Program-made: the position numbers and the translations under genes
Source: Heterodera schachtii
Taxonomy: Eukaryota > Nematoda > Chromadorea > Rhabditida > Heteroderidae
Assembly: GCA_023374025.1 (NCBI GenBank)
Contig: SIJG01000132.1
Coordinates: 155,453-219,452, forward strand
Length of the DNA: 64,000 nucleotides
Direction of reading: 5' to 3'
The notes under the pieces: model-generated
The model's input: the letters and a program-made list of their open reading frames with translations, nothing else
Database searches by the model: none
What the model was told of the DNA's origin: nothing
Part shown: positions 54,780 through 64,000 of the stretch, one piece after another
Layout of the letters: each line of letters starts with the position of its first letter
How positions within the stretch are numbered: position 1 is the first letter of the stretch

Positions 54780-56040
54780 TATGGATATAAAATTGCGAAA
54801 TATGGAATAGGGACCAAAAATCGCTAAATATGGAAAAAATGACGGCACCCTCACGCGATGTCATCCAAATGCGAAGTTTTAGCTTCTAATTGAAGCTAAT
54901 CTGCCAAAAATGGTTTGAAAGTGTTTGAAATTTCATCTCGCAACTCTCAACAAAAAATATAGGGAGAATGAGAGAGAGAGAGTGAGGAGGAGAAGGAAAA
55001 AAAGGCATTTTTATACTAAAATATTAGCGTAGCGCTCCGAGCCTTTGGGGTGGGAAAAGTCGGAGTCGGCATTTGTCGGGGGGATAAAAGGAAACGGTTT
55101 TCGTTCGTTTGACGCGAATGGCATTCTCTATGCATTTTGTGCATCAAAAAAACTTTTTAATGCCTTTATTTACCCTAAATAATTCAAAAAAAAAAATTTA
55201 TGTGTCAAATTTTTGCTCTAATGCACTTTATGAGTTCAATCAATTGACAAAAAAGATTTGATTAAATTAAGTAATTGTTGATTATTTTCGTTTGTAACTT
55301 TCTTTACATATTCGAATTATCTTGTTTTCTCGTATTATTATTTCGCCATTTTTGACGTCTTTTTCGGGATTTCCGGAAAAATCGTTAACAAAAATGCAAT
55401 AAAAATGAAAAATACACCCCTAAGAATCGACCTGAAAAAAATTCATAAAATACACCCATATGAATTGAAAAAACTTTTCACAAAAATTCGTCCCCAAAAA
55501 TTAATATTTTTTCTTCATAAAAATTTTATTTGCCTATTTTAGTGCTTATTTTATGGGTTTTGTGCCTATTTAGTGCCTATTTTGCCATTTTTGGCGCCTT
55601 TTTCGGGATTTTCGGAAAAATCTTTAACGAAAAGGCAAATAAAAATGAAAAATATACCCCTAAGAATTGATCCGAAAAAATTTCAGAAAATACACCCCTA
55701 AGATTGAAAAAAAGTTCACAAATATTGATCCCCAAAATTTAATTTTTTTTTTCTTAGTAAACTTTTTGGTTTAAAAATTGTCCTTCGAAAAAACTTTAAA
55801 ACAATTGAAATATAAGCAAAATTAAGTGTTTTAATTAGGTTTTTTATGTGATTTGCATCCTAAAAAGCGTTAATAAAAAATTTTATTTGCCTATTTTAGT
55901 GCTTATTTTAGGGTTTTTGTGCCTATTTGGTGCCTATTTTGCTATTTTTTTCTGCCCTTTTAGGTGCCCCTATTTCGCGATTTTTTCTGCCTTTTAGGTG
56001 CCTATTTCGCGTACGGGTTCAAGTTCTTTCCGTGTGATTA
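54780..56040. repeat. AT-rich region with GTGCCTATTTT and ACACCCCTAAGA repeats
   Basis: From about 55330 to 56010 a module of about 240 bp repeats twice: TTTGCCATTTTTGGCGCCTT, then TTCGGGATTTTCGGAAAAAT, then AAATACACCCCTAAGAATCG. The ACACCCCTAAGA motif (inverse TAGGGGTGT) is dispersed through the window, e.g. 21225, 22465, 34500 and 46450. 54780-55330 holds a GAGAGAGAGAGTGAGG microsatellite (54970) and no gene. Confidence 0.6.
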
Positions 56041-56234
56041 ATTTTCTGTGTATACACATATTTTTTTTTCCACATGTCACACAATTTGGGGACGACGGCA
56101 CAAAACAAGGAATGATCCGGTGTGCAGTGTCCGCGCAACGATTGACCATGTGATCATTTGTTTGTTATTTGTTATTATTTTAGTCCGAATTATCGTTTTA
56201 TACCAAAATTTTAATCACCTAAATTTACATATAT

Positions 56235-57180
56235 TTTTTCCAACAGTTCAACGCGGTGTCCGAGCGTGTGATGACCCGCAGCAGTTGTTGCCTGAGTGGT
56301 GGACGGACTAACGGGCGCGCATTGTGGAAAAATGGTTAGGCAAATAAAACAATTTAATAGAGAGAGCCATAAAACATTTTCAAGACCCAAAGCTGCGCTA
56401 AAAATGGGCTAATTAAAGTAAATTTTGAGAAGATTTATAGATGGAATTTGATGGACGGGGGGAGGTTAACTTTTTTTCAGGGCAAATTATCCCATTAAGC
56501 AATTAAGTGGTTCAAATTTTCAAAATGTTGCTCAATTTGCGTCACCATACGTGTTTTTGCAAAAAAAATGAGCTGAATTTTAAGCATTATAAATTAAATG
56601 CTTTTGATGTTTTTTGGCACAATACCTCCAACACATCCTGCCAACGGGCATCCAACATTTCCTCGGCCGTTCTTATGGCCCATTTCTCCAACCTTCTGAC
56701 CTCCCTTTTCTGGTATTCCTTCTTCTCCTCCTCACTTTCCATCTCCGCCCATCTCGCCGACGTCCTCACATACTTAAATTATATAAATTTTTTGTTTTCA
56801 TTTAAATGTTTCATTTAATATTGACTTTTTTTTTCTGTCGGCTCGGGACCGAATTACCCAAAAGCCCTGACGCCGGTCCGGGCGGAGGGTTCAAAAATAT
56901 ATCCCCTCTCTCCGGTTTTTTTCAAAAAAAAATTAATAAAAAAATGAAAAAACTTGGAGTGGATTTGAACTTTGGCAGGCTGACACCCACTTTAATCCCA
57001 CTGGGCCATTTCTCATCCCGACCATTTTTGCTTTAATTTCCTAAATTTACATATATATTTTTTCCGACAGTTCAACGCGGTGTCCGAGGTGTGATGACCA
57101 GCAGCAGTTGTTGACCGAGTGGTGGACGGACTAACGGGCGCGCATTGTAAAAAAATGGGTAGGCAAATAAAACAATTTAA
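56235..57180. repeat. Direct duplication of an exon-like segment
   Basis: CAGTTCAACGCGGTGTCCGA through GGTGGACGGACTAACGGGCG (56243-56318) recurs at 57067-57141, with AGGCAAATAAAACAATTTAA downstream of both. After the CAG a frame reads GVRACDDPQQLLPEWWTD then TAA, so this may be a last exon, but I do not recognise the protein. A tRNA-like inverse module (box B GGATTTGAACTTTGG, box A CCACTGGGCC-type) lies between the copies at about 56955-57010. Confidence 0.5.
56587..56769 (-). pseudogene. Duplicate of an M41-like gene exon
   Basis: The minus-strand frame reads RTSARWAEMESEEEKKEYQK, REVRRLEKWAIRTAEEMLDA and RWQDVLEV, differing from the exon at 58280-58145 at only a few residues. Flanking sequence (TTTTAAGCATTATAAATTAA) is also shared, so the exon was duplicated with intron sequence. 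Without the following exon it is probably not functional. Confidence 0.6.
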
Positions 57181-57454
57181 TAGAGCGAGGCTATAAGAAA
57201 TTTATAACACCCAAACGCGCGCTAAAAATTGGTTGATCAAAAGCAAATTTTGAGCTAATTTTAGAGGGATATTAACTTTTTTTCAATGCAAATTCTCCCA
57301 TTACCTAACCAATTATTGATTAAAAATTTCTCATCAAAAATCCGATAGAATTTTTTTTCAACAAAATTACAAACCCGATTAATACTATTCGAAAGTGGTG
57401 ACAACAACAACAACAATTTTTTTTAAACAACAAAAAACAAAACAAGATCAAAAT

Positions 57455-57700
57455 GTTTTCTTCTTAAAAACATAGTCAATTTGTTGTCCATTTTCCGCCT
57501 CTTCTTCCTCTTCCTCTTCATCCTCATCTTCTTCTACCTCCTCTCCCTCTCCTTCCGCACTGCCCGCCGCGCCGCCACCGCCATTTCCTCCTCCTTCCCC
57601 GTTTCCCCCCGCCGCGCCGCCACCATCCGCCTCTTCCCCATCTTCCTCCTCTTCCTCTTCTTCCCCCTCATCGTCTTCATCCCCTGGCTGCTCATCAGCC
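57455..57700. repeat. Low-complexity Glu/Gly-coding tract
   Basis: On the minus strand GAGGAAGAAGAGG and GGCGGTGGCGGC runs encode a Glu/Asp-rich, Gly/Ala-rich tail (EEEEEEEDGEEADGGGAAGG). It is the only strongly acidic tract in the window apart from the polymerase linker. Confidence 0.7.
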
Positions 57701-58639
57701 TTTTCATACTGGTAGTTGACGTCCTCTGGGTGGTTTATTTCCCAGAGTGATTTGTTAAGCACCCTTAACCAAAAATAGATATAACAATATCGCAAACAAA
57801 ATTTTTTCAAAATTTTTGGAAATTCGGCATTTTAGAAATAAAACTTTTCTCATTCGAAAAGAAAATTTTTTTTCGATTAGGCTATTACAGCTATGATGTT
57901 TCGCCTGTGGCATTTTGTCCTGCTTCCGGGACAACCCCTCTCCTGTCCGTGTGACGGACAGCCTTTTTTTCGGCCTCATTTTTCCCACATTCCAAATTTA
58001 CATAGAATTTAGCGGGATTTAAACAAAAATGAACAAACCGTCTGAGGTCTTTCAGCCGGATGGTGTTCTTCTCCACCAGTAGCTCACAGAGCTGAGTTTT
58101 AAGCATTATAAATTAAATGCTTTTGGTGTTTTTTGGCACAAACCTCCAACACATCCTGCCAACGGGCATCCAACATTTCTTCGGCCGTGCTTATGGCCCA
58201 TCTCTCCAACCTTCTGACCTCCCTTTTCTGGTATTCCTTCTTCTCCTCCTCACTTTCCATCTCCGCCCATCTCGCCGACGTCCTCACATACTTAAATTTT
58301 AAAAATTTCATTCAATTGTTAAGATATTTTCTGGTATTTGTTCTTTTGTTTCTATATAAAACGTCCATTTTAAAATGTTTTCGGTTATTTCGATATTCTG
58401 AATAGCATAGAATACATAAATAGCTTTAGAATCTGACCCTAAATGTACAGGAAAGCAAAATTTTAGAAAGCAAAAATTCAAAAAAAATCAAGTAAAGATG
58501 AAAAATCATTGACAAAATCAATGATTTTGCAAAATCGGAGCTCAAATTCGTGATTAGCGAATTTTTTACCCTAGCAAAAGTGATTTTGTAAGAAATTTAT
58601 TATTTTTTTTTCTGTCGGGACACCAATTCCTAAGGATTA

Positions 58640-58740
58640 CCGAGTGGCCCACGGCTTTCTCTTTCGCCACCTTCCCGGCTGCCGCCAACACCATGAGGCG
58701 CTTCAACTGCACCTCGCGTAGGAATTGGGGCCGTCAGAAG
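58640..58740 (-). pseudogene. M41 core fragment, out of order
   Basis: The minus-strand frame PQFLREVQLKRLMVLAAAGK, then VAKEKAVGHS, matches YTRTELKHLMVMAAAGKVAE and EKAAGHSS at 40886-41074. In a complete M41 protein this segment precedes the FSADELAQ block, but here it lies downstream of it, so it is an independent scrap. It abuts the end of a GGTAATCC-type MITE fragment at about 58640. Confidence 0.6.
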
Positions 58741-59449
58741 AATCCTTTGACAATTGTGAACAGCTGTTGTTGTTGGATTCGATGCGCTAAAAAAATTGAA
58801 AAAATTCTTACATGTACGAAATTTTGCCAATGGTTTGGGAACCAATCGGCACAAAATTTAGCAAATTCATTTTTTGTAAGAAAATTAAAAATCACGAAAA
58901 TAGATGCCATTTATGAAAACTTTTCAAATGGATGAATTAAAAGAGACATTTTAGGCATAATCAAAAAATTTTCCTAAGAGATATTTAAATCGGGAAATAT
59001 TTGGCGAAAATGGCAAAAAATCTGAAAGCATATACAAAAAATGGCAAAATAATATGTAAAAAAGCCAAAATATGCAAAAAATGCCCCGATTTTTTTGGGG
59101 ATGAGTTTTGGAAAAATTTTCCATTTTTTAGGGGTGTATATTTTTAAGTCAAATTTTTTAAGTTTCATCGATTCGTTAATTCATCCAAAAGACATTTTTG
59201 TGTAAAAAAAGACAATGTCGGAAAAAAAAGTTTTTTGCTTTTTTGTTGTCACTTTCTTAGTTTTTCGATTAAAAAATTGTGTTCTCTCATCCCCTTACGC
59301 ACAATTTGACCCCGAAAAATTTTTTAAACAAATTTTCATTTGTTAATTTTATGAGAAAAACTATTTATCAAAAAAATTTTCAATCGCTCAAAAATTTAAA
59401 AATCGGAGGGGGTATGATTTTCAAACTACGACCCCCCAGACCGGCGTAT
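58741..59449. other. AT-rich spacer
   Basis: Contains a GGGGTGTATATTTTTAAG copy of the dispersed TAGGGGTGT motif (59130) and otherwise no feature. Confidence 0.4.
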
Positions 59450-59748
59450 TGGCTTTGGGGTAACCCAACTCTCGGTCGACCCACCTCCTCAACATAGGCC
59501 TGGTTGATTTTGCTCTCCGCCAGTTTGTAGAAGCAGGGGTGTTATCGCCAAAACCTAAAAACCCGGCAAACCAGTTGAAATACCCGGCAAAAACCCGGCA
59601 AAAATTTTCAAAAACCCGGCAAAAACCCGGCAATTTTTTTAGGTCACTTGTTCACTGTAAAAAACGTCAAAAACATTTAAACAATATATTTATCACCACT
59701 TTTCACCTGTTTGAGCAAGTTTGGCAATGAAAAAATAATTGTGAACAT

Positions 59749-59990
59749 TTAGGCACGAAATTTTTGAATTGAATTTGATTGAAATAAGATGCCAATTCTA
59801 TTCCTCTCGTCCGTTTTGATGTTCTTGAGAACAAAAAAGACAGATTCAAAAGAAGCATTGGAAGGGAAAATTGATAGAATTGCAGAGACTAGTGATTTGA
59901 GCAGGACAAAATTAGGATTTTTGAAAATAGCCGCCCATTTTTCATCCACGTTTTTCCTATTGAACCGGTCGCCCTCGAGCTCCTAAGTAA
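59749..59990 (-). pseudogene. hAT transposase C-terminal (dimerisation) remnant
   Basis: The minus-strand frame contains LLKSLVSAILSIFPSNASFE, SVFFVLKNIKTDERNRIG. The pattern 'ilsip.SnA..ErvFS.....K...RNrl' is the conserved hAT dimerisation segment. No DDE core is present in the remaining hAT sequence, so it is a deletion derivative. Its place inside TIRs with an 8-bp target duplication supports the assignment. Confidence 0.75.
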
Positions 59991-60574
59991 CATTGGAAAT
60001 GAAATCAGAAATAGATTTTTGCGACATTCTGCTAAGCTAGAGACTAGAGATCGAATAAAATAAACCTGAATAATGAACGTTAGATATAGAGTTATAAAAT
60101 AAAACATAAAATACATTTATTTTCCTCTCGTTTTGGCGTACTATTTTTATGTCTCTAACACATGAAAAATAGAAATTCGCAAATTCCAATAATTTTAGTT
60201 GTAAAGGTACAAAATCACTTTAGCCTTTTAGAATCAATAGAAAAACGAATAGTTTTAGCATTTTGGTCGGAATTTGCAGTTTAGGACTTGAGTTATAATG
60301 TAATGAAAAATTTAAACTCCCACAACTTTTTTCTGAGATGTCAAATTGCTTAACATTTGCTTAGAAAAAGATTCTCCTTTTCAAAAACTTTTTTTAGATA
60401 CCAAACTTGTTCAGTTTCGTTGGGTATGAAGCGAGTTATGGCTGATCAAAATAAAAAAAAATACAAAAAAGTCATTTTCCAGTGTAAATTTTGAATTAGC
60501 GCGCAAAAATTTACGCCAATTACGCTATTTGGCGTTATGATCAATTTTGTCTGACACTGGCGCGTCGCCTCCCC

Positions 60575-60800
60575 TCGATTCGTCTACTCAACGATTCGTC
60601 TATTCAACGATTCGTCTACTCGACGATTCGTCTACTCAGCCAAAATGTGACGATTCGTCTACTCAGCCAAAAAGCCACGATTCGTCTACTCGACGATTCG
60701 TCTATTCAACGATTCGTCTACCCAGCCAAAATGTGACGATTCGTCTACTCAGCCAAAAAGCAACGATTCGTCTACATTATTCGTCTACTCCGCCAAAAAA
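60575..60800. repeat. Left minisatellite array of the MULE
   Basis: About ten copies of CGATTCGTCTACTC, alternately joined directly or through AGCCAAAAAGC / AGCCAAAATGTGA spacers. Confidence 0.9.
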
Positions 60801-61049
60801 TTTCTAAAACCCGGATTCGAACTCGAGAAACTTTTAAAGCCATTTTTATGGAGTTTTCACAAATTGCCTAGTACAATACAACGTAAAGAAGGCCTGAAAT
60901 CGAAAATTTATTATAATAAACATCAAAAATAATAGTTCGAATCAAATGAAAATGTTGAAAATCACGGGAATTGAGGTGAAAAAATCCAATCACTTGTGCG
61001 GAATACGACAAGGGTTTTTGCCAATGGTATAAAGCGATCAATCATCCAA

Positions 61050-62120
61050 TTATTCTCGGTCCTCATGTTCATGTTGAGCCCCTCGTGCACGCAGGCCACC
61101 CACATATCCTTGCATCTGCAGACTCAGCAGTGAAAGGATGTTCATAACGTCTTCGTCTGTGTTGTACTCCGCCTCGTCCAATGCATCTCCGATCAATTGC
61201 TCCTTCAAAATGTATTTGATGCGGCGTTTGTGCGGGAACGCCGAATTGGATGAAATTGTTACCATAAACATGGTCCAAATTCACTAAAATAAAGAAAATA
61301 AGAACGAATTCAAAAAACAAAAATACTCACCACTACCAAATGAATTCCGGCGACTGTATTCGGCATCCTCAGTGGCATTGGTGCTGATTGAACTGCGTCG
61401 GCTTTGATTTCGCGCCATTTTCTGAAAACTGCCTGGCTCATGTGGAATAGACATCCCGTCAATTGGGCCGCTGGAAACGTTTCTCGCATGGCCCGAATCG
61501 TTGCGGTTTCAAAGTCACTGATGACTTAAATTTTGAGATGAAATAAAGTTAGGAGAAATGATCACTTACTATGTGCTGGGGTGTTGGGTGCAATCATCGC
61601 TTTGACCGCATTGAGCGCCTCTTCGTAGTATTTTCGTTGCTTTCCAGGCAACAGAGCATGCACACATAATGCGAGCCGCCGGTTTCGGGTAGGACAACAC
61701 TCAAAGGGTTGACACGGTCCATGTTGCCGTAAATCTTCCTTTTCTGCCTAAAAATTTCGAAATAAGAGTGAAAGAGGAATACACGTATCAAAAGAGAAGA
61801 ACCTTCTCATTACTGCCACCAGTGCGAGGTCAGTGCCCATGGAAACAAAGGTTTCGTCCTTGGTGTTTGCACGGATTTAAAAAAACAACCGCAGACCTTG
61901 GTACCAAATGCAAAATGCCCCCCTCTCCGTTTTTTCCGCACTGAAACTCGACGGGAGGTCGGTTTTCCGCGTCACATTCATCCGACGCCGGCTCTTCGTC
62001 GTCGTTTCCCTCACTTTGCGTGATAAAAACGCTGCTGTCGTCGAATTCTGACGACTTTCTTGTGCGTTTGGATGCCTTTCGTCGCTGTTGTTGTTCAAGT
62101 AGTGTTCGAATTGATTTCAT
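61050..62120 (-). pseudogene. MULE transposase, degenerate
   Basis: Start-like exon 62120-61870: MKSIRTLLEQQQRRKASKRT, a basic N-terminus followed by acidic residues. The core lies at about 61700-61330: HALLPGKQRKYYEEALNAVK, AMIAPNTPAH, then across a 50-60-bp intron ISDFETATIRAMRETFPAAQ, LTGCLFHMSQAVFRKW. The 'DFE....a....FP.a...GC.FH..qa..rk' pattern is a MULE hallmark. A block at 61271-61050 (LLSLQMQGYVGGLRARG) may be the C-terminus. The expected first catalytic motif (DGTF-type) appears as GRFTATW with the Asp gone, followed by a stop and a frame change, so the enzyme is probably dead. Confidence 0.7.
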
Positions 62121-62354
62121 TTGCTTAAAATGAGAAAATTGATTTAAAATAGACTTAATTAATAAATTATGAGAAAAAAAGTTGAAAGTAGCAAAAGTTT
62201 AGGAGGAAAATAGTATAAAAATATATTTGTACTTTTAAGCTGGTTTTGGGTCTAAATGTTGGTATGTCATAAAGTCATAACAAGTCCAGGGTCTATGAAA
62301 AAGGAAGATTTTCATATTCAGATGATTTTTGTTCACAAATAATTTATATTTGGT

Positions 62355-62734
62355 ATAGTAGACGAATCGTTACTTTTTGGCTGAGTAGACGAATCGTTTA
62401 GTAGACGAATCGTAGCTTTTTTGCTGAGTAGACGAATCGTCATTTTTTGGTTGAGTAGACGAATTGTCGAGTAGACGAATCGTTGAATAGACGAATCGTG
62501 GCTTTTTGGCTGAGTAGACGAATCGTTACTTTTTGGCTGAGTAGACGAATCGTTTAGTAGACGAATCGTAGCTTTTTTGCTGAGTAGACGAATCGTCATT
62601 TTTTGGTTGAGTAGACGAATTGTCGAGTAGACGAATCGTTGAATAGACGAATCGTGGCTTTTTGGCTGAGTAGACGAATCGTTACTTTTTGGCTGAGTAG
62701 ACGAATCGTCGAGTAGACGAATCATTGGCGCGCC
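62355..62734. repeat. Right minisatellite array of the MULE
   Basis: GAGTAGACGAATCGT units separated by TACTTTTTGGCT, AGCTTTTTTGCT or CATTTTTTGGTT spacers. A higher-order block of about 155 bp is duplicated (62365-62515 and 62522-62670), so this side has grown by local tandem duplication. Confidence 0.9.
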
Positions 62735-63316
62735 CTGGCGCGTACCCATAGTGTAGTTGGCTCTTAATTTTGGTGAAATGTTTAATAAAATTCAAATAAA
62801 TGAGTATAGAACAGGAAACCCGGCAAAAAAAACCAAAACCCGGCAAAAACCCGGCAATTTCAAAAACCCGGCAGAAACCCGGCACGGACCCCAAAAACCC
62901 GGCAAATGCCGGGTTTATCAGGTAAAATAACACCCCTGTGTAGAAGCTGCACAGCGTGTCGTACGCCGCCCGTGCCATCCGATTTTGTGCCAATTCGTCC
63001 GCGCTGAAAATTAAAAAAATATATTTTTTTTTTCAAATTGTTATCAGACAAAAAAAAGCATGTACGCACCTTCGTATTCTGGCCAACAGTTCCGCTTTGG
63101 CCACCAATTGGTCATTGCGTGCCGGACACGGCAAATGCCTTTGGACGGGCTCGTAAAGACGAAACTGCAAAAAAAAAAATTGAGATTATAAAAACGAAAA
63201 AAAAACTGGCTTAAACTCATCAAAAAAATAAAATAAAAGCCTATAAAATGGTAAATTTAATTGCTTAAATTTTAATACTTTTATTCATTCTATTTGTCTC
63301 AAACACGCCAATAAAA

Positions 63317-63720
63317 CTATGTCCAAAATTGTTTCCTAATTTGAAATGTCAAGCCCCAAATTTTTGTGCCGTTTAGTAATTGGAAATGGCCCTTAGAATG
63401 GCCGCGGATATCCCCGATTTTAGCAGGGATCCGGACACAAAAATCATATAACAAAATTGCTAATTGTAAGCCATCAATTATCGGCATTTGTTTTTTTGTT
63501 TGTTTCTGTCCTACTTCCTGTGCCGTGCCGTCTGGGGTGCGCCACAGTTCCGTATCACACTCCACGGTGGTGTCCAGTTTTGAGCGAGTTTTCTCCAAAA
63601 TCACACACAAATTGTTGTGGCGATGGTCCCCAGCAGCAGCGACGACGGCACCGGCGCCAGCCAATGGAAGAACAGCAGCAGAAGTTGAAGCAGTAGCAGG
63701 ACGACGAAATGTGCACTGAT
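63317..63720 (-). CDS. Hypothetical exon
   Basis: After a TTATCAG acceptor-like site the minus-strand frame is open for about 130 codons: Ala/Ser/Val-rich (TASTSAAVLPLAGAGAVVAA), then VILEKTRSKLDTTVECDTEL and QLAILLYDFCVRIPAKIGDI. It is GC-richer than its surroundings and lies 160 bp upstream of the M41-like gene in the same orientation, so it may be an earlier exon of that gene. I do not recognise a domain. Chance opening cannot be excluded. Confidence 0.3.
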
Positions 63721-64000
63721 AAAAATGAAAAATAAAAAAAAAATAAAAAAATCTAATAGATGAAGATTTTTGGCACCAAAAATAATTAAGGAGAACCCCA
63801 TTTTTGATTGCCAATTTTAACGTGATTCGAAGGCTGTTTTAGGTGATTGCACTTCGCCCCCCCTCCCGCCCAGAAGATTTCTTTAAAAAATTTCATGAAA
63901 AAAATTTGGAATTTTTTTTTGAAAAAGTCCCTTCTGGGGGCAGCGCATGTTCGGCACCGCTGGACCCCAAATTACAAAAAAAAATTTGCTTAAAAATCCA
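63721..64000. other. AT-rich end of window with a decayed hairpin repeat
   Basis: GGGGGCAGCGCATGTTCGGC then ACCGCTGG (63936-63963) is a degenerate, inverted form of the GC-hairpin module, with arms CAGCG/CGCTG. No gene is seen. Confidence 0.4.

Larger units (their letters stand above)
60566..62734. mobile_element. MULE (Mutator-like) element with minisatellite terminal repeats
   Basis: The 9-bp target duplication CTGGCGCGT is perfect (60557-60565 and 62735-62743), which is the length typical of MULEs. The ends are inverted arrays of ACGATTCGTCTACTCAGCCA (left 60575-60800) and its inverse (right 62355-62734). Between them a minus-strand MULE-type transposase is recognisable. It is nested within the hAT element at 59534-62938. 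Length is 2169 bp. Confidence 0.88.
59534..62938. mobile_element. hAT element with CAGGGGTGTTAT ends, itself interrupted by a MULE
   Basis: CAGGGGTGTTAT at 59534 and ATAACACCCCTG ending at 62938 are the inverted ends. The 8-bp target duplication TGTAGAAG is perfect (59526-59533 and 62939-62946). Inside each end is an array of AAAAACCCGGCAAA units (59558-59635 and 62815-62915). Without the MULE the element is about 1.23 kb, carrying only the C-terminal end of a hAT transposase, so it is non-autonomous. Confidence 0.93.
57448..63160 (-). pseudogene. FtsH/M41-like peptidase gene, C-terminal half, interrupted by a hAT element
   Basis: Minus-strand blocks, in order: 63160-63065 (QFRLYEPVQRHLPCPARNDQ, VAKAELLARIR), 63005-62939 (FSADELAQNRMARAAYDTLC), then after the hAT insertion 59533-59450 (FYKLAESKINQAYVEEVGRP), 58290-58145 (RTSARWAEMESEEEKKEYQK, REVRRLERWAISTAEEMLDA), 58098-58045 (LCELLVEKNTIRLKDLRR) and 57765-57450 (VLNKSLWEINHPEDVNYQYE then an acidic, Gly-rich tail to a stop). 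AEEMLDARWQDVLEVLCELLVEKNTI resembles the terminal FtsH helices ('A..il...r..l..la..Lle.etl'). The TSD-flanked insertion is exactly inside the FY codons. N-terminal ATPase sequence is not seen. M41 identity rests on related fragments at 38161, 40886 and 58640. Confidence 0.5.

Noticed and set aside
60575..62734. Spaced repeats resembling a CRISPR array
   Set aside because: The spacers are themselves repeated, the arrays are inverted at the two ends of a MULE with a 9-bp target duplication, and the sequence is eukaryotic.

Overview
This is an AT-rich, repeat-dense eukaryotic window with short introns (about 40-60 bp where they can be framed). I infer a plant-parasitic cyst nematode (Heteroderidae, Globodera/Heterodera-like). 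The reasons are remembered family resemblance only: many dispersed copies of an F-box-like protein family (exons with a WICADVWLDILPFF-type start, then a TSPTILTDLNQLNS block, then AKWLHTPRKDGQPKRL) and a MATH-domain gene of the type expanded in these worms. No database search was possible. Two assembly gaps of N occur (11076-11459 and 48356-49203).

Layout. 1-4110: tandem arrays (a C-rich minisatellite, a GC-rich satellite of about 159 bp, an A-rich minisatellite). 4300-11500: part of a Polinton/Maverick-like element on the plus strand (OB-fold-like protein, RING-H2 protein, protein-primed family B DNA polymerase). The polymerase gene is split by an apparently intact PIF/Harbinger transposon (5762-9253, CCG target duplication, 399-residue transposase with a complete DDE triad). 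11.5-15.3 kb: mostly featureless AT-rich DNA with element remnants. 15.3-24.1 kb: minus-strand cluster of a MATH fragment and three F-box-like copies, broken up by MITEs. 24.5-27.8 kb: eight tandem copies of a 420-bp unit. 28.3-29.5 kb: another decayed F-box-like copy. 30-42 kb: dense non-autonomous DNA transposons, foldback elements, a Tc1-like end, an LTR, and a decayed plus-strand F-box-like gene. 42.4-44.3 kb: a minus-strand UPF1-type SF1 helicase lacking a visible Walker A motif. 45-51 kb: inverted copies of the 30-31 kb and 37-39 kb material. 50.7-54.0 kb: the best-preserved F-box-like gene, minus strand, five exons. 56.5-63.2 kb: 3' half of an FtsH/M41-like peptidase gene, minus strand, interrupted by a hAT element that is itself interrupted by a MULE.

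Two themes stand out. First, DNA transposons of at least three superfamilies, here dated to clean insertions by 3-, 8- and 9-bp target duplications, all carry element-specific tandem arrays just inside their terminal inverted repeats; two hAT-like elements sharing the same ends and interior have completely different arrays. Second, a GC-rich hairpin with a TATC/GATA loop recurs in the AT-rich background, sometimes as a dimer spaced about 130 bp, with at least one compensatory base-pair change. Most host-gene-like sequence here is pseudogenic; only the Harbinger transposase and the 50.7-54.0 kb gene read cleanly through predicted splice junctions.
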